This document shows, piece by piece, positions 9,574 through 19,815 of a stretch of 64,000 nt of DNA. The notes beneath the pieces were generated by a model. That model did no database searches and had not been told where the DNA came from. It saw only the letters and a list, made by a program, of their open reading frames with translations. Position 1 is the stretch's first letter, and each line of letters begins with the position of its first letter. Where the stretch lies: the NCBI RefSeq assembly GCF_018119395.1, contig NZ_JAGPWD010000027.1, forward strand, positions 18,877 through 82,876, given 5' to 3'. Origin of the DNA: Massilia sp. ZL223. Its GTDB lineage: Bacteria; Pseudomonadota; Gammaproteobacteria; Burkholderiales; Burkholderiaceae_D. The position numbers and the translations under genes are program-made.

Positions 9574-9894
9574 TTTCTCTCCTTTAACAAGTTGGCTTGT
9601 CAAACCACCTGCGACAGGTAGCACCAGGCTTCCACACTACCGAGCTACATATTGCGCCGGTTTGCCGGTTCTGCATATGAATGCCTAGACGACAGGCCGC
9701 TGAAACAACACGCGGATACGGTGCCATCGCTTGCAGAGTTCTTGCTCGGCAATAACATTGGGAACTTCAAATCCTTAAATTTAACCATTGTTGTTTTAAC
9801 GAAATTTGTGTTGCCTGGACTTAATACCCCCCAGTAAACTCAAGGGCTTTGCCGGTCGTGCCACGCGACCTTCCTCTGTCCTGAAGAGATTCCC
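9574..9894. other. 321 bp divergent intergenic region, AT-rich
   Basis: This gap separates two divergently transcribed secreted-protein genes. It is clearly AT-richer than the coding DNA, especially 9770-9840. No gene is supported. It contains the 10-mer ATACCCCCCA at 9824-9833, which also occurs twice near 60.5 kb. No confident -35/-10 pair was found. Confidence 0.4.
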
Positions 9895-11184
9895 TTGAAG
9901 TTCACGTCACGCTCCCGCACCACGCTTCTCCTGCCTGTCCTGCTTTGCCTTACCGTCCTGACCGCCTGCGGCGGCGGTAGTGGAGATGCCGCACCTGCCA
10001 CGGCTTCCAGTGTCCCTTCCGCATCGGCAGCCGCCGTCAGGACCGCCTCGCTGGTCCAGATCTGCCCCGGCCAGAGCGCCGATCCGACCGGCGAAGTACC
10101 GGCCTCGGCAGCCATCCAGGCCTGCGTCGACCAGATCGGGGCCAAGGGAACCCTGGAACTGCCTCCGGGCACCTACCTGATGAGCTCGCAGTTGAGGTTC
10201 AGGTTCCCCTTCACCCTGAGGACCAAGGGGTTGGCCGGCTCGACGGCGACCTGCACCCAGGGCGCCGATTGCGCCACCTTGAAGGCATCCCCCTTGCTCG
10301 CGGAAAAGTTCGGCATCCTGTTTGTCGGTGGCGAAGGCGTCGCCGTCGAAGGCTTCGTCATGGATCATGTGACGCTCGACGGCAACCGCGCCGAGCGCCT
10401 GCTCGGCGTGGCGCGCGACCGCTGCGTTGCAGGCGACAATCGCTACGGCTTCAACGCCTCGATCGAGAGCTGCACCTCCTGCAGCGTGACCTACTCCGCT
10501 TCGGTGAACGCCGTTTGCGGCACCGGCCTGGCCTGGTCCGGAAGCAAGGCGACGATCGAAAGGAACGTCTTCGCGAACAACGGCGACAACGACACCCCTT
10601 ACCTGTGGTCCGACGGTTTGTCGGTGGTCCTGGCCGATGACTCGTCCATCCAGGAGAACCGCTTCATCGACAACAGCGACGTGGGCCTCATCTCCTTTGG
10701 TTCCGCGCGGACCAAGATCCTGAACAACGTGGTAACTCAGGACAAGATCAAGGCCTTTGCCGGCTTCATGCTGGACTCGCTGCAGACCGGCGACTTCAGC
10801 GACTCGACCATCTCGGGCAATACGGTAAGCTGCGCGCCGGGGAAATGCTTTTTCGGGGTCAATATCGGTCCCAGCCCCTGGTACCCGAAAAACAAGCCCG
10901 TGTTCGGCGGACGCTTCGAGGGAAATACGATCAGCGGCGGCACGATCGGCCTGAACATCAGCGGCATCAAGGCGAGTCCACAGATGATGTACGTGGGCGG
11001 GAACATGCTGGTCGGCTCCTATCCTGCCGGGCGGACGACTTGCCGCCACGTCGGCAGCGTGACGAGCACAGCTATTTCCCGCGATCCGAACATCGCGAAC
11101 TCCGCCATCGCGCTCGGCACCAATTACCTGAACCAGCAGACGGTCTTCCCTCTCCTGCAGTCGACGGATAATTGCATCGGCTGA
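9895..11184 (+). CDS. Lipoprotein with right-handed parallel beta-helix repeats
   Basis: This 429-residue protein starts at TTG (9895) with GAAGAG a few bases upstream. The signal ends in lipobox LTAC followed by GGGSGD, so it is lipid-anchored. From about residue 120 it shows beta-helix style repeats: VEGFVMDHVTLDGNRA, ATIERNVFANNGDND, SSIQENRFIDNSDVGLISF, TKILNNVVTQ, STISGNTVSC, GRFEGNTISGGTIGLNISG. Such folds occur in pectate lyases, polysaccharide epimerases and surface adhesins. No catalytic residues can be named with confidence. It is monocistronic, facing the MarR gene convergently. Confidence 0.75.
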   Translation: MKFTSRSRTTLLLPVLLCLTVLTACGGGSGDAAPATASSVPSASAAAVRTASLVQICPGQSADPTGEVPASAAIQACVDQIGAKGTLELPPGTYLMSSQLRFRFPFTLRTKGLAGSTATCTQGADCATLKASPLLAEKFGILFVGGEGVAVEGFVMDHVTLDGNRAERLLGVARDRCVAGDNRYGFNASIESCTSCSVTYSASVNAVCGTGLAWSGSKATIERNVFANNGDNDTPYLWSDGLSVVLADDSSIQENRFIDNSDVGLISFGSARTKILNNVVTQDKIKAFAGFMLDSLQTGDFSDSTISGNTVSCAPGKCFFGVNIGPSPWYPKNKPVFGGRFEGNTISGGTIGLNISGIKASPQMMYVGGNMLVGSYPAGRTTCRHVGSVTSTAISRDPNIANSAIALGTNYLNQQTVFPLLQSTDNCIG

Positions 11185-11239
11185 ACGCCGCGGGCTGGGT
11201 ATGGTCCGTCGGCGAATGCACCGGAGCGTGCGTGGCGGC

Positions 11240-11785
11240 CTAGCTGCTTGCCGGACGTCCGTCGCCGATCCGGATCCGGCGCTTCATCGTGGACAGCAGG
11301 CCGATCATGCTGTCCTTGTCCTCGGCCGGGATCTCGGACAGGATCTCGTCGATCCAGCGCTCGTGCACGGCGGCCATTTCGGCGAAGGCGAGGCGCCCTG
11401 CCGGCGTCAGCTTGACGGCGAAGGCGCGCCGGTCCTTCGCATCGGGCACGCGCACCACCAGCTGCTCGCGCTCGAGCTGGTCGGTGATGCCGGTGATATT
11501 GCCGCCGGTGACCATCATGCGCCGGGACAGCTCGCCCATGCGCAAGCCGTCCGGATGGCGCTCCAGCTGCGCCATCAGGTCGAAGCGCGGCAAGGTGATG
11601 CCGAAGCTGGTGCGCAGGCGGCTGCGGATCTCGTTCTCGATCCGCAAGGTGCACGACAGCATGCGCAGCCACAGGCGCAGCGACTGGTGGTGTTCCTGCG
11701 TCAGCCGGCTCTCCAGGTCGAGGCTGTCCAGATCCTCCGGCGCCTCCCGCAAGCCGTCGCTTCCCCGACCGTCGACATCCTTCAT
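11240..11785 (-). CDS. MarR-family transcriptional regulator
   Basis: This 181-residue winged-helix protein has an N-terminal acidic extension (about 40 residues) and then the MarR fold: recognition helix region GLRMGELSRRMMVTGGNITGI and wing LVVRVPDAKDRRAFAVKLT, with the DxRxxxV/L wing motif. Its ATG overlaps the stop of the upstream CoA ligase (ATGA), so it is co-translated with it. MarR proteins next to aromatic acyl-CoA ligases usually repress them and respond to the CoA thioester. A strong dyad upstream of the ligase at 13479-13496 is the obvious operator. Confidence 0.9.
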   Translation of the reverse strand: MKDVDGRGSDGLREAPEDLDSLDLESRLTQEHHQSLRLWLRMLSCTLRIENEIRSRLRTSFGITLPRFDLMAQLERHPDGLRMGELSRRMMVTGGNITGITDQLEREQLVVRVPDAKDRRAFAVKLTPAGRLAFAEMAAVHERWIDEILSEIPAEDKDSMIGLLSTMKRRIRIGDGRPASS

Positions 11786-13440
11786 GCTGTTCCCTGGGCC
11801 GTCTCGGCGCGTAGTTTGAACCGTTGCAGCTTACCGGTTTCGGTGCGCGGCAACTGTTCGCGAAACCGCACAGCGCGCGGGTATTTGTAGGGTGCGATCT
11901 GCTGCTTGACGAATTCCTGCAGCTCCTGCGCCAGCGCATCCGAGGGCGCCTGGCCGCTGCGCAGCACCACGTGCGCCTCGACCAGCTGGCCGCGCTCGGC
12001 ATCCGGGCGCCCGACCACGCCGCACTCGGCCACGGCCGGATGGCGCAGCAGCGCTTCCTCGACCTCGGCCCCGGCGATGTTGTAGCCGGCCGAAATGATC
12101 ATGTCGTCCGTGCGCGAGCGGTAGTAGAAGTAGCCGTCGGCATCCATCTCGTAGGCGTCGCCCGTGAGGTTCCAGCCGTTCTTCACGTAATCGAGCTGGC
12201 GCGGGTCGTCCAGGTAGCGGCAGCCGGTCGGTCCCTTGACGGCGAGCCTTCCGATCACGCCTGGCCCCACCGGGCGGCCCTGCGCGTCGAGCACGCAGGC
12301 CTGGTAGCCCGGCACCGGCTTGCCGGTGGCGCCGGGACGGATCTCTCTGCCGGCCGCCGAGATAAAGATGTGCAGCATTTCGGTGGCGCCGATGCCGTCG
12401 ATCATGGCCAGGCCGGTGGCCGCCTGCCAGGCCTCGCGCGTGGCCAGCGGCAGCGCCTCGCCGGCCGAGACGGTGCGGCTCAGGCTGGACAGGTCGAACT
12501 GCGGGGCCAGCGCCGCCATCTGGCGGTAGAAGGTCGGGGCCGTGAAGCATACCGTGGCGCGCTGCTGCTCGATCGCGGCCAGCAGGGTTTCCGGCGTCAG
12601 CTTTTCGATCAGGACCGCGCGTGCGCCCACGCGCAGCGGGAACAGCAGCAGGCCGCCGAGGCCGAAGGTGAAGGCCAGCGGCGGCGTGCCGATGAAGACG
12701 TCGTCGATGCTAGAACCCAGGATGTGGCGCGGGAAGCAGTCGCAGATCGCCAGCACGTCGCGGTGGAAGTGCATGGTGCCTTTCGGGACGCCGGTGGTGC
12801 CCGAGGTAAAACTGATCAGGCAGACGTCGTCTGCCGCACTGTCGACGGCGTCGAACGGCGCTTCGTAACGCGCCATGCGCGCCTCCAGCCCCTCTTCCTT
12901 GTCGCTGTCGAAGCAGACCAGGGGCACGCCATCCAGCGCCAGCGCCTCGACCTCGCCGCACAGGGCGGCCGCGCACAGCACGGCGCCGACGCGCGCCTTG
13001 GCCGCGATGGCGCCCAGCTCGCGGGCGCGCAGCAGCGGCATGGTCGGCACGGCGATGCAGCCGGCCTTGATCACGGCCAGGATGCAGGCAGCCATCATGG
13101 GACAGTTGGCGCCGCGCAGCAGCACCCGGCTGCCGGTGGGCAGGCGCAGGTCTTCGCGCAGCACGTGGGCGATGCGGTCGACCCGGGCCAGCAGCGCGGC
13201 ATAGCTCAGGGTCTCGCGAGCGCCAATCAGGGCGCTGCGTTCGCCCCAGCCGCGCTGCACACCCTTGTCCAGCAGTTCGGCCGCGCAGTTGAGCCGCTCG
13301 GGGTAGCGCAGCTCGGGCAGCTCGAACAGGAATTCCGGCCAGAGTGCGCGCGGCGGCAGGTTGGCGCGCGCAAAGCCGTCGGTATAGCCGGAACGGGTCA
13401 GTTCCGTGGAAGAGACTGCTGCTGGTGCGGCATCGGTCAT
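11782..13440 (-). CDS. Aromatic acid-CoA ligase (2-aminobenzoate/benzoate-CoA ligase type)
   Basis: This AMP-forming ligase activates an aromatic carboxylate to its CoA thioester. The start is ATG at 13440 (552 residues), preferred over a longer frame because AGAGGG lies 9 nt upstream. Motifs include the phosphate loop SFTSGTTGVPKGTMHFHRD, the GYFYYRSRTDDMI hinge, GYNIAGAEVEEAL, and TGKLQRFKLR with the C-terminal catalytic Lys. The sequence order and the LPPRALWPEFLFELPELRYP opening resemble 2-aminobenzoate-CoA ligases. No ring-cleavage genes are adjacent, so the pathway is not identifiable here. It is coupled to the MarR gene by a 4 nt overlap. Confidence 0.85.
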   Translation of the reverse strand: MTDAAPAAVSSTELTRSGYTDGFARANLPPRALWPEFLFELPELRYPERLNCAAELLDKGVQRGWGERSALIGARETLSYAALLARVDRIAHVLREDLRLPTGSRVLLRGANCPMMAACILAVIKAGCIAVPTMPLLRARELGAIAAKARVGAVLCAAALCGEVEALALDGVPLVCFDSDKEEGLEARMARYEAPFDAVDSAADDVCLISFTSGTTGVPKGTMHFHRDVLAICDCFPRHILGSSIDDVFIGTPPLAFTFGLGGLLLFPLRVGARAVLIEKLTPETLLAAIEQQRATVCFTAPTFYRQMAALAPQFDLSSLSRTVSAGEALPLATREAWQAATGLAMIDGIGATEMLHIFISAAGREIRPGATGKPVPGYQACVLDAQGRPVGPGVIGRLAVKGPTGCRYLDDPRQLDYVKNGWNLTGDAYEMDADGYFYYRSRTDDMIISAGYNIAGAEVEEALLRHPAVAECGVVGRPDAERGQLVEAHVVLRSGQAPSDALAQELQEFVKQQIAPYKYPRAVRFREQLPRTETGKLQRFKLRAETAQGTA

Positions 13441-13478
13441 GTGAGCCCTCTTTGGTAGGTCAGGCAAGCGTCCGCAGG

Positions 13479-13496
13479 TACTTTAAATCTAAAGTA
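13479..13496 (-). promoter_or_regulatory. Probable MarR operator upstream of the CoA ligase
   Basis: TACTTTAAATCTAAAGTA is a perfect 7-bp inverted repeat with a 4-bp centre, 39 bp before the ligase start codon. Size and position fit a MarR dimer site controlling the ligase-marR operon. Confidence 0.65.
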
Positions 13497-13546
13497 ACCC
13501 AGCAGCAAGGGATTTGCGGGGTTCGCGGCGGACGCCTCTAGTGCGG

Positions 13547-14254
13547 TTATGCGCTACGGGCACGCCCGGCCTGGCGCAGCGCGGCGGCGCCGGCCTGCCC
13601 CAGGACTTGTCCGAGTCGGGCCGCGTCGAGCGCACCGTCGGCGAGCTGTTCCAGCTGCTCCAGGCTGGCTGCCGCCGCGTGCAGGCCCAGGGTGGCGCAG
13701 CCCTCGCGCAGACGCTTGAGGCGCCCGGCCACGGCATCGCCCTCGCCTGCCGCCAGCAGGCCGGCCAGCTCGGGGCCCGCCGCGGCCAGCTGGCGCTGCA
13801 GGCCGTCAAGGTAGAGCTGGAGGCGCGCGCTATCGATGCCGAGGCGGCGCGCCACGTCCTGCGGGTCTTCGTCGGCAGCCCCGGCCGGCGCGCCGGCCAG
13901 GCGCGCGAACTGGGCGCGCACGTCCTCGGCCTGGAAGGGTTTGACGATGTAGCCGTCCGCGCCCAGGCCGTCGGCTTCGGCCATGGTGGCGGCATCGGCG
14001 GAGGCGGAGACCAGCACGAAGCGCTGCTGCGCATGCACCGCGTGGGCGCGCATCCTGGCCAGCAGTTCGAGCCCGGACAGGCGCGGCATGCGCAGGTCGC
14101 AGAACACGATGCCCGGGGCCAGGCCGGCCTCCAGCTGGCGCCAGGCGTCCTCGCCGTCCTCGGCCTCGAGAATCTCGTGGCTGCCGCAGCTGTCGACCAG
14201 ATGCATCAGCATCATGCGCGAAACGACGTCGTCGTCGACCACCAGCACCTTCAT
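13547..14254 (-). CDS. Response regulator with degenerate Hpt-like C-terminal domain
   Basis: The ATG at 14254 with GAGGGG upstream gives 235 residues. The receiver domain (about 1-120) has the acidic pair DDD, the phosphoacceptor Asp in VFCDLRMPRLSG, and the switch Lys in YIVKPF. The second half (about 135-230) is an Ala/Leu-rich helical bundle laid out like a histidine phosphotransfer domain, but the motif that should read HxLKG...LG reads KRLREGCATLG, with Lys where His is needed. It has no DNA-binding or enzymatic output domain. It is the last gene of the patatin-hybrid kinase-regulator operon and may receive phosphate from that kinase. Confidence 0.85.
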   Translation of the reverse strand: MKVLVVDDDVVSRMMLMHLVDSCGSHEILEAEDGEDAWRQLEAGLAPGIVFCDLRMPRLSGLELLARMRAHAVHAQQRFVLVSASADAATMAEADGLGADGYIVKPFQAEDVRAQFARLAGAPAGAADEDPQDVARRLGIDSARLQLYLDGLQRQLAAAGPELAGLLAAGEGDAVAGRLKRLREGCATLGLHAAAASLEQLEQLADGALDAARLGQVLGQAGAAALRQAGRARSA

Positions 14255-14308
14255 CGGCTTCCCCTCGTTAGAAGCCGGCATTATAAACGCGCAAGCTCGG
14301 GCCGGGCT

Positions 14309-17300
14309 TCACGCCTGCCCCGTAGCGAATCCGGCAAACAGGATGGCCAGGCGCGGCAGACCCGCGCGCAGGCGCGTTGCGTCGCGCGCATCGGCGGCCG
14401 CTTCCAGCTCGGCGCACAGCTGCTGGATCGCGCTCTCGCCCAGGTGGCTGGCGCTGCCCCGCAGACCGTGCAGGACGCGCCCGGCGGTGTCGAAGTCGCC
14501 GGCGTCGATGGCGGCGTCGAGCTCCGCCCGGCGGCGCGGCAAGTCGGCGGCGAAGGCGGCGCGCAGGCGGGCGCTCAGGTCGTTGGCGCGCCGTCCCGGG
14601 TTGGCCGCGGCCGGCGCCGGCGCCGCAACCGCAGCTTCCGGCGTCACGCCGAACATCGCATCCAGCTCGGCCAGCGCCGCCACGCTTTCGCGCACCGGGG
14701 GCGCGGCCGCCTTGGAGGCGTCGTGGGCCGGCATCGGCGTCAGCGGCAGGCCGCGCTGCTGCTGGCGCTCGATCGCGCGCGCGATCTGGTAGTGCAGCGC
14801 TTCTTCGTCGATCGGCTTGGTCAGGAAGGCGTCCATGCCGCAGGCCAGGTAGCGCGCCCGGTCCTCGCTGGTGGCGTTGGCGGTGAGCGCGACGATCATC
14901 ACATGCTGGTCGATGGCCGGCGACTCCATGGTGCCGCCGGCGCGGATCAGGCGGGTCGCCGTGGCGCCATCCATCTCCGGCATGCGCCCGTCCATCAGGA
15001 CCAGGTCGTAGCGCGTGCGGGAACAGGCCTGCACCGCCTCGGCGCCGTTGGCGACCACGTCGACCTGGTGTCCCATCTCCTCGATCATCAGGCGCGCGAT
15101 GATCTGGTTGGTCGGGAAGTCCTCGGCGCACAGGATGCGCAGGCGGTGGCTGTGCGGCGCGCGCGCCAGCTGCTCGAGCTGGGGCGGCTCGACGCCGTCC
15201 GCCAGCGGCAGCAGCACGCTGAACACGCTGCCCTTGCCTTCGGTGCTGTTGACGCCGATGGTGCCGCCCATCAGCTCCACCAGCTGGCGGCAGATCGCCA
15301 GGCCCAGGCCGGTGCCGCCGTAGCGGCGCGTGGTGGTGGTGTCGGCCTGTTCGAACTTCTGGAACAGGCGCGGCAGCGCGGCGGCCGGGATGCCGATGCC
15401 GGTGTCGCGCACCGTGAAGCGGATCATGTGGCCGCCTTGACCTGCTCCCTCGCCTTTCGGCTGATCTTCGGCGCGGCGCTCGACCTCGACCCGCACCCCG
15501 CCCGACCTGGTGAATTTAAACGCGTTCCCGACCAGGTTGACCAACACCTGGCGCAGGCGGGTCGGGTCGCCCACCACGAAGCGCGGCAGCTCCTCGCCCA
15601 GGCTCACCGCGAAGTCCAGGCTGTGGGCCGCCGCCTGTTCCTGGAACAGGCTGGCCACGTTGGTGATGGCCGCGTGCAGGTCGAAGTCGATGCTTTCGAT
15701 GCTCAGCTTGCCCGCCTCGATCTTGGAAAAATCGAGCAGGTCGTTGATGATCGCCAGCAGCGCCTGGGCGTTGGCCTGGCCGCGCAGGATCTGGTCGCGC
15801 GTGGCGTCCTTGAGTGCGCCGTCGCGCAGCGCGAAGCCGAGCATGCCGATCACGCCGGCCAGCGGGGTGCGCATCTCGTGGCTCATGTTGGCCAGGAATT
15901 CGGACTTCTGGCGCGTCGCATCCTCGGCGCGCTGCTTGGCCTGGCGCAGGAATTCCTCGTTCTCCTGCAGCGCGCGGTAAGCGTTCTGCAGCTCGTTGGT
16001 CTGGGCGCGCACGCGCCGCTCCTGGTCGCGCAGTTCCTGGGTCTGGCGTTCCAGCACGCGGTTCTGGTGCTCGACCTGCTCGGTGCGCGCGCCCACCTGG
16101 CGCTCGAGGCGTTCCTTCTGGTGGCGCAGCCCTTCCAGGCGCATGCGCAGGCCTATGTACACGGCGGCGCAGAACAGGGCCGCGGCGCCGATCCGGAACC
16201 AGGGGGTGCCCCAGGGCGGCGGTTCGATGGTGAGCGCCAGCGCGGCGACGTCCTCGCCCCAGACCCCGTCCTTGTTGGCGGCGCGCACGCGGAACACGTA
16301 GGTGCCCGGCTCCAGGTTGGTATAGGTGGCGAAGCGCTTGTCGGCGCCGGTCAGCACCCAGCCCTGGTCGAAGCCGTCCAGGCGGTAGGCGAACTGGTTG
16401 CGCGAGGGCGCGGCGAAATGCAGGGCCGCGAATTCCAGGGTCAGCACGGCCGCTTCGTCGGGCAAGGTGACCTGGTCGGTCTGCTCCACCGGGCGGGTCA
16501 GGAGGCCCGGCATGGCCTGCTCGATCGGGCGGTTGAACACCTGCAGCCCGGTGATCACGGCGCGCGGCGCGGTGCGGTTGTCGCGGATGGCGCTCGGATC
16601 GAAGGCCGTGATGCCGTTGAAGCCGCCGAAGTACAGGGTGCCGTCGGAGGCGCGCAGGGCCGAGGCGTCGAAGAAGGCGCCGTCGGTGATGCCGTCGGCC
16701 GAGGTGTAGTTGCGGAAGCGCCCGCTTTTGGGGTCGAAGCAGGACATGCCGCTCGAGGTGCTGACCCAGATGCGGCCGTCGGCGTCTTCCAGCATGGCGG
16801 CGACCGCGTCGTCCACCAGCCCGTCGCGCGCGGTGTAGCGCACGAAGCGCACCGAGCCGTCGGCGGCCGTGATCATGCGGTTGAGGCCGCCCGCGGTGCC
16901 GACCCAGATGTCGCCGCGGCTGTCTTCCAGCAGGTAGTGGATCTCGTCGTGACTGAGGCTGTTCTTGTCGTAGGGGTCGTGGCGGAAGTGGCGGAAGCGC
17001 CCGCTCTTGCGGTCGAGCAGGTCGAGGCCGTCGAAGGTCCCGACCCAGAAGCGGCCGCGCCGGTCCTCCAGCAGCGGACGGGTGATGTCGTCGGCCAGGC
17101 TGGCCATGCGGTTGGCGTCGTGGCGGTAGCTGACGACGTCCTGGGTGACGGGATCGAGCCGGTGCAGGCCGCCGCGCGTGGTGATCCACACATAGCCGTC
17201 GCGCGCGGCCAGCATGCCGCGCACGTTGTTGGAGTCGGCGTCGCCCGGCAGCACCTTGCGCCGGAAGCGCTTGGTGCGCGGATCGAAGCCGGTGACGCCG

Positions 17301-18589
17301 GTGCGGCTGCCCACCCACAGCACGCCGTCGCGGTCGCGCGCCAGCGCCGTGGCCGGGGCGTCGATCAGGCTGTTCGGATTGGCCGGGTCGTGGCGGTAGA
17401 CCACGGCGCGCCCGGTGGCCGGATCGAGGTTGCTCAGGCCCGTGACGCTGCCGACCCACAGCCGGTTGCCGTCCTCGAGCAGCACCCGCACCTTGCTGTC
17501 GGCCAGGGAGTCGGGCTCGCCCGGACGGGCGACGATGCGGGCGAAGCCGCCGCTTTCGAGGTCGGTGCGCGAGACGCCGCCATACCAGGTGCCCACCCAG
17601 AAGGTGCCGACGCGGTCGCGGTACAGGGCCGAGACGAAGTTGTCCGCCAGGCTGCGGCGGTCGGTGACGCTGTTGCGGTAAGGGTCGAAACGGTCGCCGC
17701 CCTCGCGCCAGCGGAACAGGCCGTCGTCGTGGGTGCCGGCCCAGATCGTGCCGCCCTCTTCCTGGTACAGCGCAGTGATCCAGAAGCGGCCGATGCCGTC
17801 CTCGGGCCGGTAGCGGCGCACCTTGCCCTGGTCCTCGCCGCGCAGCGCATGGCGTTCGAGTCCGCCGTAGCGGCCCACCCACAGGCGCTGTTCGCTGTCC
17901 ACCATCAGCGCGTGCACCGGGGCGTCGCGCTTGCCCAGGCCGGCGCCGTGGTGCTCGAAGCGCTTGCGCTTGGGGTCGAAGCTGTCCAGGCCGGCCGCGG
18001 TGCCGATCCACAGGCGCCCGCTGGCGTCCAGCGCCAGCGCGTTGATGCCGTCGTCGCTGAGCGAGCCGGCGCCCGGCTCGCTGTGCCAGCTGGTGAAGCG
18101 CTTGCTCACCATGTCGAAGTGCTGCAGGCCGTCGCCGGTGCCGATCCACAGGCCGTCGGCGCCGTCGCTGATCAATGCCTTGATGTGGCGGTTGCCGTTG
18201 CCGCGCCGCGCCGGGCCGTTGGACACGAACAGGGTAAAGCTGCGCGTCACCGGGTCGAAGCGGTTCAAGCCGCCGTCCGTGCCCAGCCACAGCTGGCCAT
18301 GGCGGTCGATGTGCAGGATCCGCACCCAGTTGTTGGCCAGGCTGTTCGGCTTGCCCATCTCGCTGCGGTAGTTGGTGAAGCGGTAGCCGTCGAAGCGCGA
18401 GACGCCGGACTGGGTGCCGAACCACATGAAGCCCTCGCGGTCCTGGACGATGGACAGCACCGATTCCTGCGGCAGTCCGTCGTGCACCGACAGGTGGTCG
18501 AAGCGCAGGGTCGGCTCGGGCCCGGCGTGCGCGAACCCGGCGCAGAACAAGGCCGCCAGCACCAGCAGCAGTCGCAGGCAGGCCGTCAT
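14309..18589 (-). CDS. Hybrid sensor histidine kinase with two-component-regulator propeller
   Basis: This 1426-residue inner-membrane sensor has a signal peptide (1-23), a long run of propeller repeats (LWIGT, FWVGT, IWVST style, about 30-660), a Y_Y_Y domain (about 715-780), a membrane helix near 798-820, a coiled coil, HisKA with [12 protein letters not shown] (His near 903), an ATPase domain ([35 protein letters not shown]), a receiver domain (Asp near 1199 in [12 protein letters not shown]), and a C-terminal Hpt domain with [12 protein letters not shown] (His near 1373). The layout resembles sensors for extracellular saccharides, but the signal is unknown. Its ATG overlaps the patatin stop, and the response regulator follows 54 bp downstream. 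Confidence 0.95.
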   Translation of the reverse strand: MTACLRLLLVLAALFCAGFAHAGPEPTLRFDHLSVHDGLPQESVLSIVQDREGFMWFGTQSGVSRFDGYRFTNYRSEMGKPNSLANNWVRILHIDRHGQLWLGTDGGLNRFDPVTRSFTLFVSNGPARRGNGNRHIKALISDGADGLWIGTGDGLQHFDMVSKRFTSWHSEPGAGSLSDDGINALALDASGRLWIGTAAGLDSFDPKRKRFEHHGAGLGKRDAPVHALMVDSEQRLWVGRYGGLERHALRGEDQGKVRRYRPEDGIGRFWITALYQEEGGTIWAGTHDDGLFRWREGGDRFDPYRNSVTDRRSLADNFVSALYRDRVGTFWVGTWYGGVSRTDLESGGFARIVARPGEPDSLADSKVRVLLEDGNRLWVGSVTGLSNLDPATGRAVVYRHDPANPNSLIDAPATALARDRDGVLWVGSRTGVTGFDPRTKRFRRKVLPGDADSNNVRGMLAARDGYVWITTRGGLHRLDPVTQDVVSYRHDANRMASLADDITRPLLEDRRGRFWVGTFDGLDLLDRKSGRFRHFRHDPYDKNSLSHDEIHYLLEDSRGDIWVGTAGGLNRMITAADGSVRFVRYTARDGLVDDAVAAMLEDADGRIWVSTSSGMSCFDPKSGRFRNYTSADGITDGAFFDASALRASDGTLYFGGFNGITAFDPSAIRDNRTAPRAVITGLQVFNRPIEQAMPGLLTRPVEQTDQVTLPDEAAVLTLEFAALHFAAPSRNQFAYRLDGFDQGWVLTGADKRFATYTNLEPGTYVFRVRAANKDGVWGEDVAALALTIEPPPWGTPWFRIGAAALFCAAVYIGLRMRLEGLRHQKERLERQVGARTEQVEHQNRVLERQTQELRDQERRVRAQTNELQNAYRALQENEEFLRQAKQRAEDATRQKSEFLANMSHEMRTPLAGVIGMLGFALRDGALKDATRDQILRGQANAQALLAIINDLLDFSKIEAGKLSIESIDFDLHAAITNVASLFQEQAAAHSLDFAVSLGEELPRFVVGDPTRLRQVLVNLVGNAFKFTRSGGVRVEVERRAEDQPKGEGAGQGGHMIRFTVRDTGIGIPAAALPRLFQKFEQADTTTTRRYGGTGLGLAICRQLVELMGGTIGVNSTEGKGSVFSVLLPLADGVEPPQLEQLARAPHSHRLRILCAEDFPTNQIIARLMIEEMGHQVDVVANGAEAVQACSRTRYDLVLMDGRMPEMDGATATRLIRAGGTMESPAIDQHVMIVALTANATSEDRARYLACGMDAFLTKPIDEEALHYQIARAIERQQQRGLPLTPMPAHDASKAAAPPVRESVAALAELDAMFGVTPEAAVAAPAPAAANPGRRANDLSARLRAAFAADLPRRRAELDAAIDAGDFDTAGRVLHGLRGSASHLGESAIQQLCAELEAAADARDATRLRAGLPRLAILFAGFATGQA

Positions 18590-19776
18590 GGGGCGAAGAA
18601 GGACAGGACGTCCTGGCGGCGCGCGAGCGTGTCGTGCTCGCCCAGGCGGATCAGCTCGCGCGTGTAGCTGGCCTCGAACAGCAGGTAGGAGGCGAGCGCC
18701 GAGCCGCGCGATTCCAGCGCGCCGATCCCGCCCAGCAGGGTGCGCACCGGCGGCGGCAGGCTCTGGGTGTGGCGCGCGGCGATGTCGTCAAGGCGCTCGC
18801 TGGGCGCGATCACGAGCAGCTTGACCGGCCTGAGCGGCATGGCGGCGCGCGCCTCGTCGGGGATGCGGCCGAGCGTGTGGTTGACGCGCTGCAGGCGCTC
18901 GACGTCCGCCGCCAGGCTGTCGAGGAAGATCGAGGACAGCGCATGGCCGGCGACCTGCGCCAGACTCGGATAGCCGCCGCTGTTGACCTCTTCGCGCGCC
19001 GGCTCGGTCATGCGTCCGGCGCCGACCACCAGCACGCGCGTGGCGCCCAAGTGGATCGCGGGGGCGATCGGAGCCAGCTGGCGCATCGAACCGTCGCCGC
19101 AGTACTCGCGCCGGCCCGCCAGGTAGAGCGGCACGGCCGGGAAGATGAAGGGAATCGCGCTCGATGCCAGCAGGTGCTCGACCCCGATCTGGGTGGCCAG
19201 CGCCATGCGCTGGTGACGCACCCAGGGCTCGATCTGGGCGGCGCTCTGGTAGAAGGTCAGGTGGTGGCCGCTGCTATAGGACGAAGCGGTGATGGCCAGC
19301 GCGTGCAGTACGCCGTCCGCCAGGGCCGCATCCAGGCGCGGCAGGTCGAGCGCATGGTGCAGCAGGCCGGCCAGCGGGGTGTTGTCGAGCAGGGACTGGG
19401 GCGGCGAAGCGTGCCACTTGCGCAGCAGCCAGCCGAAGGACAGCAGCGACAGCCAGCGCGCCCCTGAACGCAGCACGGCCAGCGAATCGGCGCGGTAGAC
19501 CTGGTGCGCGGCCACGTTTTCCCAGACCGACAGCAGGCCGCGCACGCCGTCGGCGAAATCGTCGGCGCGGCACGCCAGGGCGGTCGCGTTGAGCGCGCCG
19601 GCCGAGGTGCCGCAGATGATGTCGAAGGGGGATTGGGGGGCGGTGCGGCCGGCCTCCACCAGGATCTGCCGGACCGCATGCAATACGCCCGCCTGGTAAG
19701 CGGCCCGTGCGCCGCCCCCAGTCAGGATGAGCCCGGTTTTTTCTTTACTGTCCACCCCGCCAAGCTTAGCAAACAA
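18586..19776 (-). CDS. Patatin-like phospholipase
   Basis: This 396-residue protein has a patatin fold. The oxyanion loop [13 protein letters not shown] follows the N-terminus, the nucleophile elbow is GTSAG, and the dyad Asp lies in [12 protein letters not shown] hydrolase acting on membrane lipids is expected. The start is uncertain: a TTG at 19776 gives the full length without a ribosome site, and an in-frame GTG at 19755 gives 389 residues. It overlaps the hybrid kinase start by 4 nt, so lipase and kinase are coupled. Many patatins of this type lack a signal peptide, as here. Confidence 0.9.
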   Translation of the reverse strand: MFAKLGGVDSKEKTGLILTGGGARAAYQAGVLHAVRQILVEAGRTAPQSPFDIICGTSAGALNATALACRADDFADGVRGLLSVWENVAAHQVYRADSLAVLRSGARWLSLLSFGWLLRKWHASPPQSLLDNTPLAGLLHHALDLPRLDAALADGVLHALAITASSYSSGHHLTFYQSAAQIEPWVRHQRMALATQIGVEHLLASSAIPFIFPAVPLYLAGRREYCGDGSMRQLAPIAPAIHLGATRVLVVGAGRMTEPAREEVNSGGYPSLAQVAGHALSSIFLDSLAADVERLQRVNHTLGRIPDEARAAMPLRPVKLLVIAPSERLDDIAARHTQSLPPPVRTLLGGIGALESRGSALASYLLFEASYTRELIRLGEHDTLARRQDVLSFFAP

Positions 19777-19815
19777 AGACTAGCTATAGGGAAATAAGTG
19801 CCATTTCGTCAGCAT

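Noticed and set aside
13514..18667. A 1717-codon open frame on the plus strand over the hybrid kinase region
   Set aside because: It is the antisense shadow of high-GC genes with clear protein motifs on the minus strand; its product is Gly/Ala/Val/Arg/His-rich with no domain.
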